Assembly (NCBI GenBank): GCA_002705605.1
Contig: PAJD01000016.1
Coordinates: forward strand, 2,492 to 10,587
Direction of reading: 5' to 3'
DNA: 8,096 nt
Origin: Fidelibacterota bacterium
GTDB lineage: Bacteria; Fidelibacterota; Marinisomatia; SCGC-AAA003-L08; D37C17
The first letter of the stretch is position 1, and each line of letters begins with the position of its first letter. The translations under genes were made by a program, and so were the position numbers. Below are positions 1-6,605 of the stretch, piece after piece. Under the pieces are notes generated by a model. It saw nothing but the letters and a program-made list of their open reading frames with translations, had not been told where the DNA came from and ran no database searches.

Positions 1-912
1 TGAAACAGGGTTACCTGGTAATCCAAAGATTAAACTTTTATTATTAGTACCAAAGAAAAATGGTTTACCTGGTTTTTGAGCAACTTTCCAAAAGTGCTCT
101 TTAACTCCTAAATCTATAAATACTTCTCTAACATAATCATAGCGCCCCATAGATACACCACCAGAAGAAATAATCACATCACAAGTTTCAAGAGCATCAA
201 ATAAAAATGATCTGAGTGAAGATTTATCATCTTTAATTACATTCCTCATTAAAACTTTGGACCCAGCTTTCTTAACTAAATCTGCAAAAAGAAAAAGATT
301 TGAATTATAAATTTCTCCTTCTTTTAGATTTTTTCCTGGTTCAACTAATTCATTACCCGTTGCAAAAATAGCAACTTTTGGTATTTTTGAGACTGCTAAT
401 TCACCATAGCCAGAAGAAGCACAAACTCCAATCTCACTTGTACTTATTATTGTACCTTTTTTTATGAGAGTGTCACCTTTATTGATCTCTTCACCCATTT
501 TACGAATATGTTGTCCTACTTTAGCTTCAATCATAATTTCAACAGATTCATCATTTGAAAATCCACTAGTATCTTCAACCATAATTATAGCATCAGCTCC
601 CTTAGGAATTTTTGCACCAGTCATACATTGAATGCACTCACCTTTTTTTAGAACTAAATCAGATGGTGATCCAGCAGAACTCACATCAATATTTTTTAAT
701 GATACCATATTGGTTTTGGTTGCACCAAATGTATCGGATGATCGAACGGCAAATCCATCCATAGCAGAATTATCAAATGAGGGTGAAGGAAATTTAGCTT
801 TAATATTTTTTGCTAAAGTTTTTTCTGAAGACTCACTTAAATCAATAATCTCTGGTTTTAATTCAAATATATTTTTTTGAATAATTGATTTAGCATCATT
901 TACAGATATCAT
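1..912 (-). CDS. moeA: MoeA, molybdopterin molybdenumtransferase (partial, 3' end beyond window)
   Basis: This protein inserts molybdate into adenylylated molybdopterin, the last step of basic molybdenum cofactor synthesis in the cytoplasm. I translated the minus strand by hand from the ATG at 912; it stays open for 304 codons to the window edge. The family is usually about 400 residues, so the last quarter (mainly the C-terminal domain IV) is missing. Family motifs seen in order: PSFDNSAMDGFAVR (residues 44-57, with the conserved Asp52), QCMTGAKIPKGADAI (95-109), ATGNELVEPG (184-193), SSGGVSMGRYDYV (249-261), the lysine-rich KPGKP (280-284), and FGLPGNPVS (296-304) at the edge. No frameshift or missing key residue is apparent. 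The start overlaps the stop of the TSUP gene in an ATGA, and AAAAGGA lies five bases upstream. With moaA and moaC-mog upstream, it is very likely part of one cofactor operon. Identification is secure. Confidence 0.95.
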   Translation of the reverse strand, partial: MISVNDAKSIIQKNIFELKPEIIDLSESSEKTLAKNIKAKFPSPSFDNSAMDGFAVRSSDTFGATKTNMVSLKNIDVSSAGSPSDLVLKKGECIQCMTGAKIPKGADAIIMVEDTSGFSNDESVEIMIEAKVGQHIRKMGEEINKGDTLIKKGTIISTSEIGVCASSGYGELAVSKIPKVAIFATGNELVEPGKNLKEGEIYNSNLFLFADLVKKAGSKVLMRNVIKDDKSSLRSFLFDALETCDVIISSGGVSMGRYDYVREVFIDLGVKEHFWKVAQKPGKPFFFGTNNKSLIFGLPGNPVS

Positions 913-1646
913 AATAGTCCTTTTAATAATATTACTATTGCAAAAATTATAACACTACCCATCACTCTTTGAATTTTTGAGGCACTAAACCTTACTGCAC
1001 CAAAATAAGAGCCTATTATTCCACCAATAATGACAGCAATAGATAAAGGTAATATGAAATCTATATCAAATGTACCTGATCTAGCTCTAGCAATAACGCC
1101 TGTAAGAGAGTTGGCCCATATAAACATAGCACCAGCGGCAGAAGCTTCTTTTTCTGTACCCAAACGAAACATGATAATAATAGGGACAAGATAGATACCC
1201 CCTCCAATACCAATTCCCCCTGCTATAAAACCTAATATGCTACCAACTAATACAATAAAAATATATTTTTGAAACCAGTTTAATTCAATGTTCATTTTTA
1301 AATCTTTTATAAAATATATTCTTATAACAACTAGAATAAGAGTCCCCAATAAGAAAAGTTCAAATGTTTCCTTAGATAGATCTAATGAACTTGCAAAAAA
1401 GGTCATTGGGATGGAAGTTAGAAAAAATGGATAAACTAAATTGAATCGGCCATAACCATTTTTCCAGAAGTTAATCATTCCAAAAAATGTAACTAGTAAG
1501 TTTAATATTAGTGAAGTTGTAGGAATGATTTGATAACTAATTCCAAAAATTGCCATTAATGCAGCATATGAAGATCCTCCTCCAAGCCCTACACTTGAAT
1601 AAATACATGCTATAAAGAAAAATAATAGAGGTAGTACATAATCCAT
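909..1646 (-). CDS. TSUP-family (TauE/SafE) membrane transporter
   Basis: A 245-residue, highly hydrophobic protein of the TauE/SafE (TSUP) family in the inner membrane. Family members move anions, often sulfur compounds such as sulfite or sulfonates; the substrate here is unknown. The typical internal duplication is visible: a glycine-rich motif VGLGGGSS (residues 19-26) early in the first half is echoed by GFIAGGIGIGGG (139-150) in the second half. About eight membrane segments can be drawn, roughly at 4-20, 28-56, 71-87, 96-113, 127-160, 170-188, 197-217 and 228-243, some perhaps split. The length is normal for the family. The start ATG shares one base with the stop of moaC-mog (TAATG), with AAGGGTG about 11 bases upstream, and the stop overlaps the moeA ATG. 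This coupling on both sides ties it to cofactor synthesis or to the operon's molybdoenzyme. Exporting sulfite made or used by that enzyme, or handling an oxyanion such as molybdate, are both inferences. Confidence 0.85.
   Translation of the reverse strand: MDYVLPLLFFFIACIYSSVGLGGGSSYAALMAIFGISYQIIPTTSLILNLLVTFFGMINFWKNGYGRFNLVYPFFLTSIPMTFFASSLDLSKETFELFLLGTLILVVIRIYFIKDLKMNIELNWFQKYIFIVLVGSILGFIAGGIGIGGGIYLVPIIIMFRLGTEKEASAAGAMFIWANSLTGVIARARSGTFDIDFILPLSIAVIIGGIIGSYFGAVRFSASKIQRVMGSVIIFAIVILLKGLL
918..924 (-). promoter_or_regulatory. Ribosome binding site of moeA
   Basis: On the minus strand AAAAGGA is followed by five bases and then the moeA ATG at 912. It lies inside the last codons of the TSUP gene. 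Together with the ATGA stop/start overlap it fixes the moeA start and suggests coupled translation. Confidence 0.7.
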
Positions 1647-2587
1647 TAATGTTTTTCACCCTTCATCATATGAAATGAATGAAAAATAGTTGGAATTAAA
1701 ACATTCAGAGTATCTTTCGCTGCACCAGGACTACCAGGAATACAAATTATGATTGTTTTACCAATTAATCCCGCTTTCAATCTTGATAGGATTGAAGTCT
1801 TTATTTTACTTCTTCCATAAGCATGCAAGGCTTGTTCTATTCCAGGCAAATTTGATTTAAAATGCCCTTCTAATGTCTCAATAGTTAAATCTCGTGGACC
1901 TAATCCTGTACCACCGGTTGTAATAATTAATTCAATACCTTCGCTACTCCAATCTTTAATCGTAGATAATAATTTTTTAGACCCATCTGGTAAAATACAT
2001 TGATGATCCACAATACAGCCTACATCCTTAAATCCATCAGTTAAGATTAAGCCGGAAATATCTTCTGACTCTGATTTAGAAATAGAATCACTAATTGTAA
2101 TTATACCTACACTAGGACGATAATCTGTTAAATGATTGCTTTTACCTCCAATTTTTTCTACTAATTTAATTTCTCCAATTTCCATAGTTTTATCAACTGC
2201 TTTACACATATCGTAAATAGTTAGAGCTGCAATTGAAACTGCAGATAATGCTTCCATTTCTACACCAGTACCATCTTTCACTTTAACTAGTGAATAAATA
2301 AGAATAGCATTGAATTCAATTTTGAAATCTAAATTAATATGAGAAAGATTTAATTGGTGACACATAGGAATTAATTCTGAAGTTTTTTTTGCTGCTTGGA
2401 TACCTGCAATTTTAGCAGTTGTTAAAACATTACCCTTGGGTATATTATTTAATTGAATGGCTGATATTGTATCGGGCAACATGGTTATTCTTCCTTCAGC
2501 TTTGGCCATTCTATTATTTGATATCTTATCAGTGACATCAACCATTTGAACCTTTCCTTCTTTGTCTAAATGTGAAAACTCTACCAT
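1646..2587 (-). CDS. moaC-mog: MoaC-MogA/MoaB fusion, bifunctional molybdenum cofactor biosynthesis protein
   Basis: This 313-residue protein joins two cofactor enzymes. Residues about 1-150 are MoaC (cyclic pyranopterin monophosphate synthase, which acts after MoaA). It shows MVDVTDK (15-21), IPMCHQLNL (73-81, with Cys76-His77 at the same numbers as E. coli MoaC), GTGVEMEALSA (106-116) and IYDMCKAVDK (124-133), which carries the catalytic Asp and Lys. Residues about 158-313 are a MogA/MoaB-type molybdopterin adenylyltransferase: VGIITISDS (160-168), TTGGTGLGPRDLTIETL (223-239) and IPGSPGAAKDTL (283-294). MoaC and MogA are normally separate proteins of about 160 and 195 residues, so both domains look complete. 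I chose the ATG at 2587 because GGAGG lies five bases upstream and the protein then begins at the normal MoaC N-terminus. An in-frame ATG at 2653 would add 22 residues inside moaA and has no visible binding site. It starts one base after the moaA stop and its own stop overlaps the TSUP start. Similar fusions are known in several phyla. Confidence 0.93.
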   Translation of the reverse strand: MVEFSHLDKEGKVQMVDVTDKISNNRMAKAEGRITMLPDTISAIQLNNIPKGNVLTTAKIAGIQAAKKTSELIPMCHQLNLSHINLDFKIEFNAILIYSLVKVKDGTGVEMEALSAVSIAALTIYDMCKAVDKTMEIGEIKLVEKIGGKSNHLTDYRPSVGIITISDSISKSESEDISGLILTDGFKDVGCIVDHQCILPDGSKKLLSTIKDWSSEGIELIITTGGTGLGPRDLTIETLEGHFKSNLPGIEQALHAYGRSKIKTSILSRLKAGLIGKTIIICIPGSPGAAKDTLNVLIPTIFHSFHMMKGEKH

Positions 2588-2588
2588 T

Positions 2589-3629
2589 TTAACCTCCAAT
2601 TTGTGACATAGATTCCCGAGGGTTTCCATTATTATTTTGAGCAAGCCATCCATTTTTATGTTTATTAATAAATGATCCCAATATTATTGATTTAATTTTT
2701 TCATCTGATCCATTATTACGCATAACATCTCTTAGGCTAGATTCATCTTTACTGTAAAGGCAGTTTAATAATTTACCATCAGCTGTAATCCTAATCCGAT
2801 TACATGAACCACATAAATTTCTTGTATAAGAAGGGATTACAGCAATCTTTCCCTTTGCTCCTTGAAATTGGAAAGCATAGTGCTCAGTACTAGAGCCATG
2901 AATCAAATTAATTTTGTTAGATTTTTTTTGTAGATCTTCTAAAATATCTTTTGAATGATAAAATTTACCTGTCTTCCAAATTTGATGTGAATCAAAAGGC
3001 ATTAACTCAATAAAGCGAACTGTAATATTATTTTCTATTGTAAGATTTGCAAAGTCCATAAGCTCATCATCATTAAAATCTCGCATGGCTACTACATTAA
3101 TTTTAATAGAAGGAATCCTAGACTTAATTGCTAAATATATATTTTCTATTACTTGCTCAAAAGTATCTCTACGAGTAATTTTTTTAAATCTACTATTTCT
3201 TAATGTGTCTAAACTAATATTGATTCCTGATAAACCAACTGATTCAAATTCTTTTAAATATTTATTTAAAAGAATTCCGTTAGTAGTAAGATGAACTGAA
3301 TTGATTCCCTTCATGTTAACTGCATATTCAATCAATTCACTAATATCTTTTCGCAATAAAGGTTCTCCACCTGTAAATCTAATTTTTGAAACACCTAATT
3401 CTGCTGATATAGTAAGTATTTTTTTTATTTCTTGAGTTGTCAATAAATCACTTTTATGACGAAGAGGAAGTCCTTCTTCTGGCATACAATAAATACAGCG
3501 AAGGTTACAATATTCATTAACAGCTAATCGAAGATAATTGAAGATACGATCGTGTTTATCAACGATTTTAGGACGCATAGTTTTTACACTGTTATCCAAA
3601 GTGGGGTAGATTTTATTTATTTTTTTCAT
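2589..3629 (-). CDS. moaA: MoaA, GTP 3',8-cyclase (radical SAM)
   Basis: MoaA converts GTP to 3',8-cyclo-7,8-dihydro-GTP, the first step of molybdenum cofactor synthesis, using S-adenosylmethionine and two [4Fe-4S] clusters. The 346-residue translation has the radical SAM motif CNLRCIYC (Cys41, Cys45, Cys48), the SAM-contacting FTGGEP (85-90), and the C-terminal cluster cysteines in NLCGSCNRIR (Cys273, Cys276) plus Cys290. It ends in the conserved Gly-Gly tail (345-346). All key residues are present. The first cysteine lies at 41, against 24 in E. coli MoaA. An internal ATG at 3578 (Met18) would give exactly 24, but it has no evident binding site, whereas the 3629 ATG has a weak GGAACGAG just upstream. 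The true start is therefore uncertain by 17 residues. It is first in the tight moaA-moaC/mog-TSUP-moeA series and follows a 133-base gap after the molybdoenzyme gene. Confidence 0.96.
   Translation of the reverse strand: MKKINKIYPTLDNSVKTMRPKIVDKHDRIFNYLRLAVNEYCNLRCIYCMPEEGLPLRHKSDLLTTQEIKKILTISAELGVSKIRFTGGEPLLRKDISELIEYAVNMKGINSVHLTTNGILLNKYLKEFESVGLSGINISLDTLRNSRFKKITRRDTFEQVIENIYLAIKSRIPSIKINVVAMRDFNDDELMDFANLTIENNITVRFIELMPFDSHQIWKTGKFYHSKDILEDLQKKSNKINLIHGSSTEHYAFQFQGAKGKIAVIPSYTRNLCGSCNRIRITADGKLLNCLYSKDESSLRDVMRNNGSDEKIKSIILGSFINKHKNGWLAQNNNGNPRESMSQIGG
2592..2597 (-). promoter_or_regulatory. Strong ribosome binding site of moaC-mog
   Basis: GGAGGT on the minus strand, with TAAA between it and the ATG at 2587. 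The TAA in that spacer is the moaA stop codon, so ribosomes ending moaA sit directly on the moaC start. This site decides between the 2587 and 2653 starts. Confidence 0.85.
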
Positions 3630-3644
3630 TCTCGTTCCAAGTCA

Positions 3645-3659
3645 CCCTAATTATTAGGG
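3645..3659. repeat. Palindrome CCCTAAT-N-ATTAGGG upstream of moaA
   Basis: A 15-base palindrome with 7-bp arms around one central base, or a 6-bp hairpin with a 3-base loop if formed in RNA. It lies 16-30 bases upstream of the moaA ATG. Position and symmetry would suit an operator or a second leader stem, but no regulator can be named from the window. Confidence 0.4.
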
Positions 3660-3671
3660 ATCGGGAGCAAA

Positions 3672-3691
3672 TTCTAAAATTTCTTTTAGAA
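3672..3691 (-). repeat. Perfect inverted repeat, 8-bp stem with GAAA loop
   Basis: On the minus strand TTCTAAAA, GAAA and TTTTAGAA follow each other, giving an 8-bp perfect stem closed by a GNRA-type tetraloop, extendable by two G-U pairs at the base. The next bases are TTTG, so a U-tract is nearly absent and the stem is A/U-rich. That makes it a poor intrinsic terminator. It may be an RNA stability, processing or regulatory element. Confidence 0.5.
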
Positions 3692-3762
3692 CCGTACCGG
3701 CCAATAACCATATCTAGTAATTTAGATTTAGGCTATTTGGCTAAGAGATTGAATAGAATATA

Positions 3763-6603
3763 TTAAGAATTATCTAAATAAAATTGATTCTTTTGAGGGG
3801 TCAAAGGTCTCCCCATCCATAAAGGTCTGCGTAATCCATTCGGGTGTGTCTCTTTAGACTTAGCCCATTCATTCCATTTTTTAAAATGCTCGAATGACTT
3901 ATTTGTATCAACGTAAATATCTCCGTATTTCTCACCATCTAAGGGTAAAGAAATACTAACTTTTTGAAGCCAACAATGCGCACCAGAAATTGGATCTGGA
4001 TTAGTGGGATGTGTAATATTTTGATGAACACCACCATCTCGCCACCAAATTCGATTAGTATCTGGATCATTTGTTTTCCAGGGTTCTATACCTTTTACCG
4101 TTTCCATCTTCCATTTACCATCACCCATATTTTTAATATCTACGGTATTTGTCATAAAACGATTGCCTTCGTCTTGTTGTCTACGCCATCTACCAATATG
4201 ATGAGAACAAGCAACAACTCCTGGTTTTATAGCTTCCGTAACCCAAACCTTATCAACAAACCAACCAATTTCAGTAGTAATTTTTAAACAATCACCATTT
4301 GCTACCCCTAGTCTTTTTGCATCTTTAGTATGGATCCAAATCGGATTTCTATGAGCAATCTCCGTTAGCCATTTAGCATTAGCTGAGCGCGAGTGAATAT
4401 GTGTTGGTAACCTAAAATTAGGAAGTAATACACATTCGTTTTTAGTTAAGTCCATTTCATCTCTATGAATATGGCTCTTTATTCTATATCCTGGTGTTGC
4501 ATGTTCTGGATAACCAAAATCAACAATAGTCTGTGAATAAATTTCCTGACGCCTTGATGGGGTTGGAAATCCTGAATAATTCTTCCCATCAACATGAACT
4601 CCAATAATCTTGCCATCTTTTTCTATCTGACCATTTGGCTCGATTGATTCATTTGCTTCAATTTCTTTCTCATTATTTTTATAAACTTCATCATCCACCA
4701 AAAAAGCACCAAACTTTCGCATATAGTCTAAAGCATTAAGGCCTTCTAATTTTGCCGCTTCAGGCAAACCTTTAGTATGGTCAAAAATATATTGATAGTA
4801 TTCATCTATATTTATTTTTTCACCTTTTCTATAAGGACTCATGAAATGCTTTCGAATTCCTAAGTCACCATCTTTATCTATCCGCCATGAAAGTTCAATC
4901 CAAAATTCATCTTCTTCCCATACTTCTCCTGGGTTTACTTCATATGTAAATTTAATTTCTTTTCCATCTCTTCTCGCTTTTTCTCTTAGGACTGGTTGCC
5001 TAAATGCAATCCAAACACCAGCTTGAGTCTCATATGAGTTAAGATCATGACGTTCTGAAGCATGTCCCATAGGTAATACATAATCAGCAAAGAATGCTGT
5101 TTCATTCCAAGTCGGAGTGAGGGCGATATGGCAACCAACTTTTTCCATATCTGAGAGCATTTCAATCCAACTAAATCCGTCAGGGAAGGTCCAAACTGGA
5201 TTAAAAACTCGCGTAAAATATACATCTAATATCCCACGACCATCTTTAATTAAGTGTGGTAAAATCTGACCCATTTCGTAATGAGACATTGTGTATTCCT
5301 TTGGCCAAATCAATTCATTCCAAGCATCTGGTCCTGGAGGAGTATCAAAAAACTCTGGATGAAATTTATTCCAAGCACTTGGAGATGTGCCCCCCCTTGT
5401 ACCAACTGACCCGGTTAATACATTTAATAAGTGAAGTGTTCTAGATACCTGCCAACCTCCCAAGTTACCAATAGATGCACCACGCCAAACATGCGTTGAT
5501 AATTTACTACCCGCTTTACCAATCATCTTTGCAACTCTAACTATTTGATCCGCCTCAATCTGAGCTTCTTTAGCTGCATATTCAGGTGTGTATTCAGCCC
5601 ATTCTTCTTTTAATCTTATAATAAATTGGTCAAATTCTACAGGGTCCTCTGGATGAAGATTTTTAAGATAATCATCCCAATTAACCCAATTCTCCATATA
5701 ATGTCGGTCGTATAAATCATCATCTAAAATGATTTTTGCCATTGCCATATAAACAGCAGATTCAGAACCTGGATAAGTAGGCATCCATTCATCTGCCATT
5801 GATGCTGTATTAGAGAGACGAGGATCCATAACAATAAGTTTTGCGCCTTTCATCATGCCTTCCATTATTCTTTGCGCATGTGGATTAAAATAATGACCAG
5901 TTTCTAAATGAGATGAAGCTAATAAAATCACTTCTGCATTTGTATGATCAGGACTGGGTCGATCATATTTATGCCATAAAGCATATCCAGTACGTGCACC
6001 AGCAGAGCAAATATTAGTATGTGAGTTATGGCCATCGACGCCCCAGGCTTTTAAAACTCGTTCAGCATAACCTTCATGCCCAGGTCTACCAACATGGTAT
6101 ACAACACCATCTTTTCTTTTCCGGATTGAGGTGGCAATTTTTTCTGAGATTTCATCCATGGCCTGCTCCCATGAGATTCTCTCCCACTTCCCTTCACCTC
6201 TTTTGCCAACGCGCTTTAAGGGATAGAGAATTCTTTCAGTATCATTAATTTGGTTAATTGTAGCTGGACCTTTTGCGCAGTTTCTTCCACGACTACCAGG
6301 ATGATGTGGATTACCTTCAAACTTTCGTACTTTGTTTGAATCTTTATCTACATAAGCTAAAAGGCCACACGCAGATTCGCAATTAAAACAAGTGGTCGGA
6401 ATGATTGAATAACGACGTTCTTTTTTCTCAGGCCAAGCAAGTGGGTCTAATTCAGCAAAGTCATCCCATTCGCTTGGATCAGGATATTTATATAATTCTT
6501 TTGGTCCCTCCATTATAGAATCTTCGGACCAATCAGGTCTATCTGAAATTTTAGAGATGAGGCCTATCGACTCCGAGAAAGTTTCTATCCAACTTCTTTT
6601 CAT
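3763..6603 (-). CDS. Molybdopterin oxidoreductase, DMSO reductase superfamily catalytic subunit
   Basis: A complete 946-residue catalytic subunit expected to bind a bis-pyranopterin molybdenum (or tungsten) cofactor and one [4Fe-4S] cluster. The cluster motif is Cys72-X2-Cys75-X3-Cys79-X29-Cys109, followed by Lys111 as usual. Cofactor-domain motifs include YHVGRPGHEGYAERVLKAWG (169-188), VMDPRLSNTASMADEW (258-273), WRGASIGNLGGWQVSRTL (373-390) and NETAFFADYVLPMG (500-513). A C-terminal dinucleotide-like domain follows from about 720. Cys199 in HTNICSAGA is the best candidate metal ligand. There is no twin-arginine signal: the first 65 residues are acidic and non-hydrophobic, so a cytoplasmic site is likely, as in SoeA-type sulfite dehydrogenases. 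A charged low-complexity stretch lies at 640-672. The gene starts two bases after the NrfD-type gene, supporting a membrane complex. The substrate is unknown; polysulfide/thiosulfate reductase, sulfite dehydrogenase and formate dehydrogenase are all possible labels for this family. Confidence 0.9.
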   Translation of the reverse strand: MKRSWIETFSESIGLISKISDRPDWSEDSIMEGPKELYKYPDPSEWDDFAELDPLAWPEKKERRYSIIPTTCFNCESACGLLAYVDKDSNKVRKFEGNPHHPGSRGRNCAKGPATINQINDTERILYPLKRVGKRGEGKWERISWEQAMDEISEKIATSIRKRKDGVVYHVGRPGHEGYAERVLKAWGVDGHNSHTNICSAGARTGYALWHKYDRPSPDHTNAEVILLASSHLETGHYFNPHAQRIMEGMMKGAKLIVMDPRLSNTASMADEWMPTYPGSESAVYMAMAKIILDDDLYDRHYMENWVNWDDYLKNLHPEDPVEFDQFIIRLKEEWAEYTPEYAAKEAQIEADQIVRVAKMIGKAGSKLSTHVWRGASIGNLGGWQVSRTLHLLNVLTGSVGTRGGTSPSAWNKFHPEFFDTPPGPDAWNELIWPKEYTMSHYEMGQILPHLIKDGRGILDVYFTRVFNPVWTFPDGFSWIEMLSDMEKVGCHIALTPTWNETAFFADYVLPMGHASERHDLNSYETQAGVWIAFRQPVLREKARRDGKEIKFTYEVNPGEVWEEDEFWIELSWRIDKDGDLGIRKHFMSPYRKGEKINIDEYYQYIFDHTKGLPEAAKLEGLNALDYMRKFGAFLVDDEVYKNNEKEIEANESIEPNGQIEKDGKIIGVHVDGKNYSGFPTPSRRQEIYSQTIVDFGYPEHATPGYRIKSHIHRDEMDLTKNECVLLPNFRLPTHIHSRSANAKWLTEIAHRNPIWIHTKDAKRLGVANGDCLKITTEIGWFVDKVWVTEAIKPGVVACSHHIGRWRRQQDEGNRFMTNTVDIKNMGDGKWKMETVKGIEPWKTNDPDTNRIWWRDGGVHQNITHPTNPDPISGAHCWLQKVSISLPLDGEKYGDIYVDTNKSFEHFKKWNEWAKSKETHPNGLRRPLWMGRPLTPQKNQFYLDNS

Positions 6604-6605
6604 TT

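Larger units (their letters stand above)
3630..3762 (-). other. Intergenic leader of the cofactor operon
   Basis: This is the only gap above a few bases in the window. Read on the minus strand it begins AT-rich and carries TAGCC twice three bases apart. It then has a weak ATCTA/TAGAT inverted repeat (3712-3727), a GC-richer patch around GGCCGGTACGG (3692-3702), a perfect AT-rich hairpin, and a CCCTAAT/ATTAGGG palindrome before the moaA start. I see no convincing -35/-10 pair and no G+C-rich stem with a U-run, so neither a promoter nor an intrinsic terminator is called. The arrangement would suit a structured 5' leader or mRNA processing region between the enzyme genes and the cofactor genes, but this is inference. 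Confidence 0.45.

Noticed and set aside
632..880. Open frame of 82 codons on the plus strand
   Set aside because: It lies entirely antisense to moeA, whose motifs are unmistakable here, and its translation has no recognisable domain.
2588..2653. Upstream ATG at 2653 as the moaC-mog start
   Set aside because: It would add 22 residues unlike MoaC, overlap moaA by 65 bases and has no binding site, while GGAGG sits at the right distance from the ATG at 2587.
3085..3294. Open frame of 69 codons on the plus strand
   Set aside because: Antisense to the radical SAM core of moaA; no binding site or family resemblance.
3672..3691. Intrinsic terminator after the molybdoenzyme gene
   Set aside because: The stem is A/U-rich and followed by only UUUG rather than a U-run, so it does not meet the usual form.
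3964..4287. Open frame of 107 codons on the plus strand, the longest antisense frame
   Set aside because: Antisense to the conserved C-terminal domain of the molybdoenzyme; its composition reads like a reverse-strand shadow.
4986..5225. Minus-strand frame of 79 codons inside the molybdoenzyme gene, considered as a sign of a frameshift
   Set aside because: The main frame runs unbroken through this region with conserved family motifs, so this is an out-of-frame shadow.
4841..6248. Several short plus-strand frames (4841-5026, 5256-5444, 6021-6248)
   Set aside because: All are antisense to the intact molybdoenzyme gene and none has a credible start site or motif.
6406..6603. Tat signal peptide on the molybdoenzyme
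   Set aside because: The N-terminus has no twin-arginine motif followed by a hydrophobic segment; the Arg-Arg at 63-64 is internal and sits next to the cluster motif.
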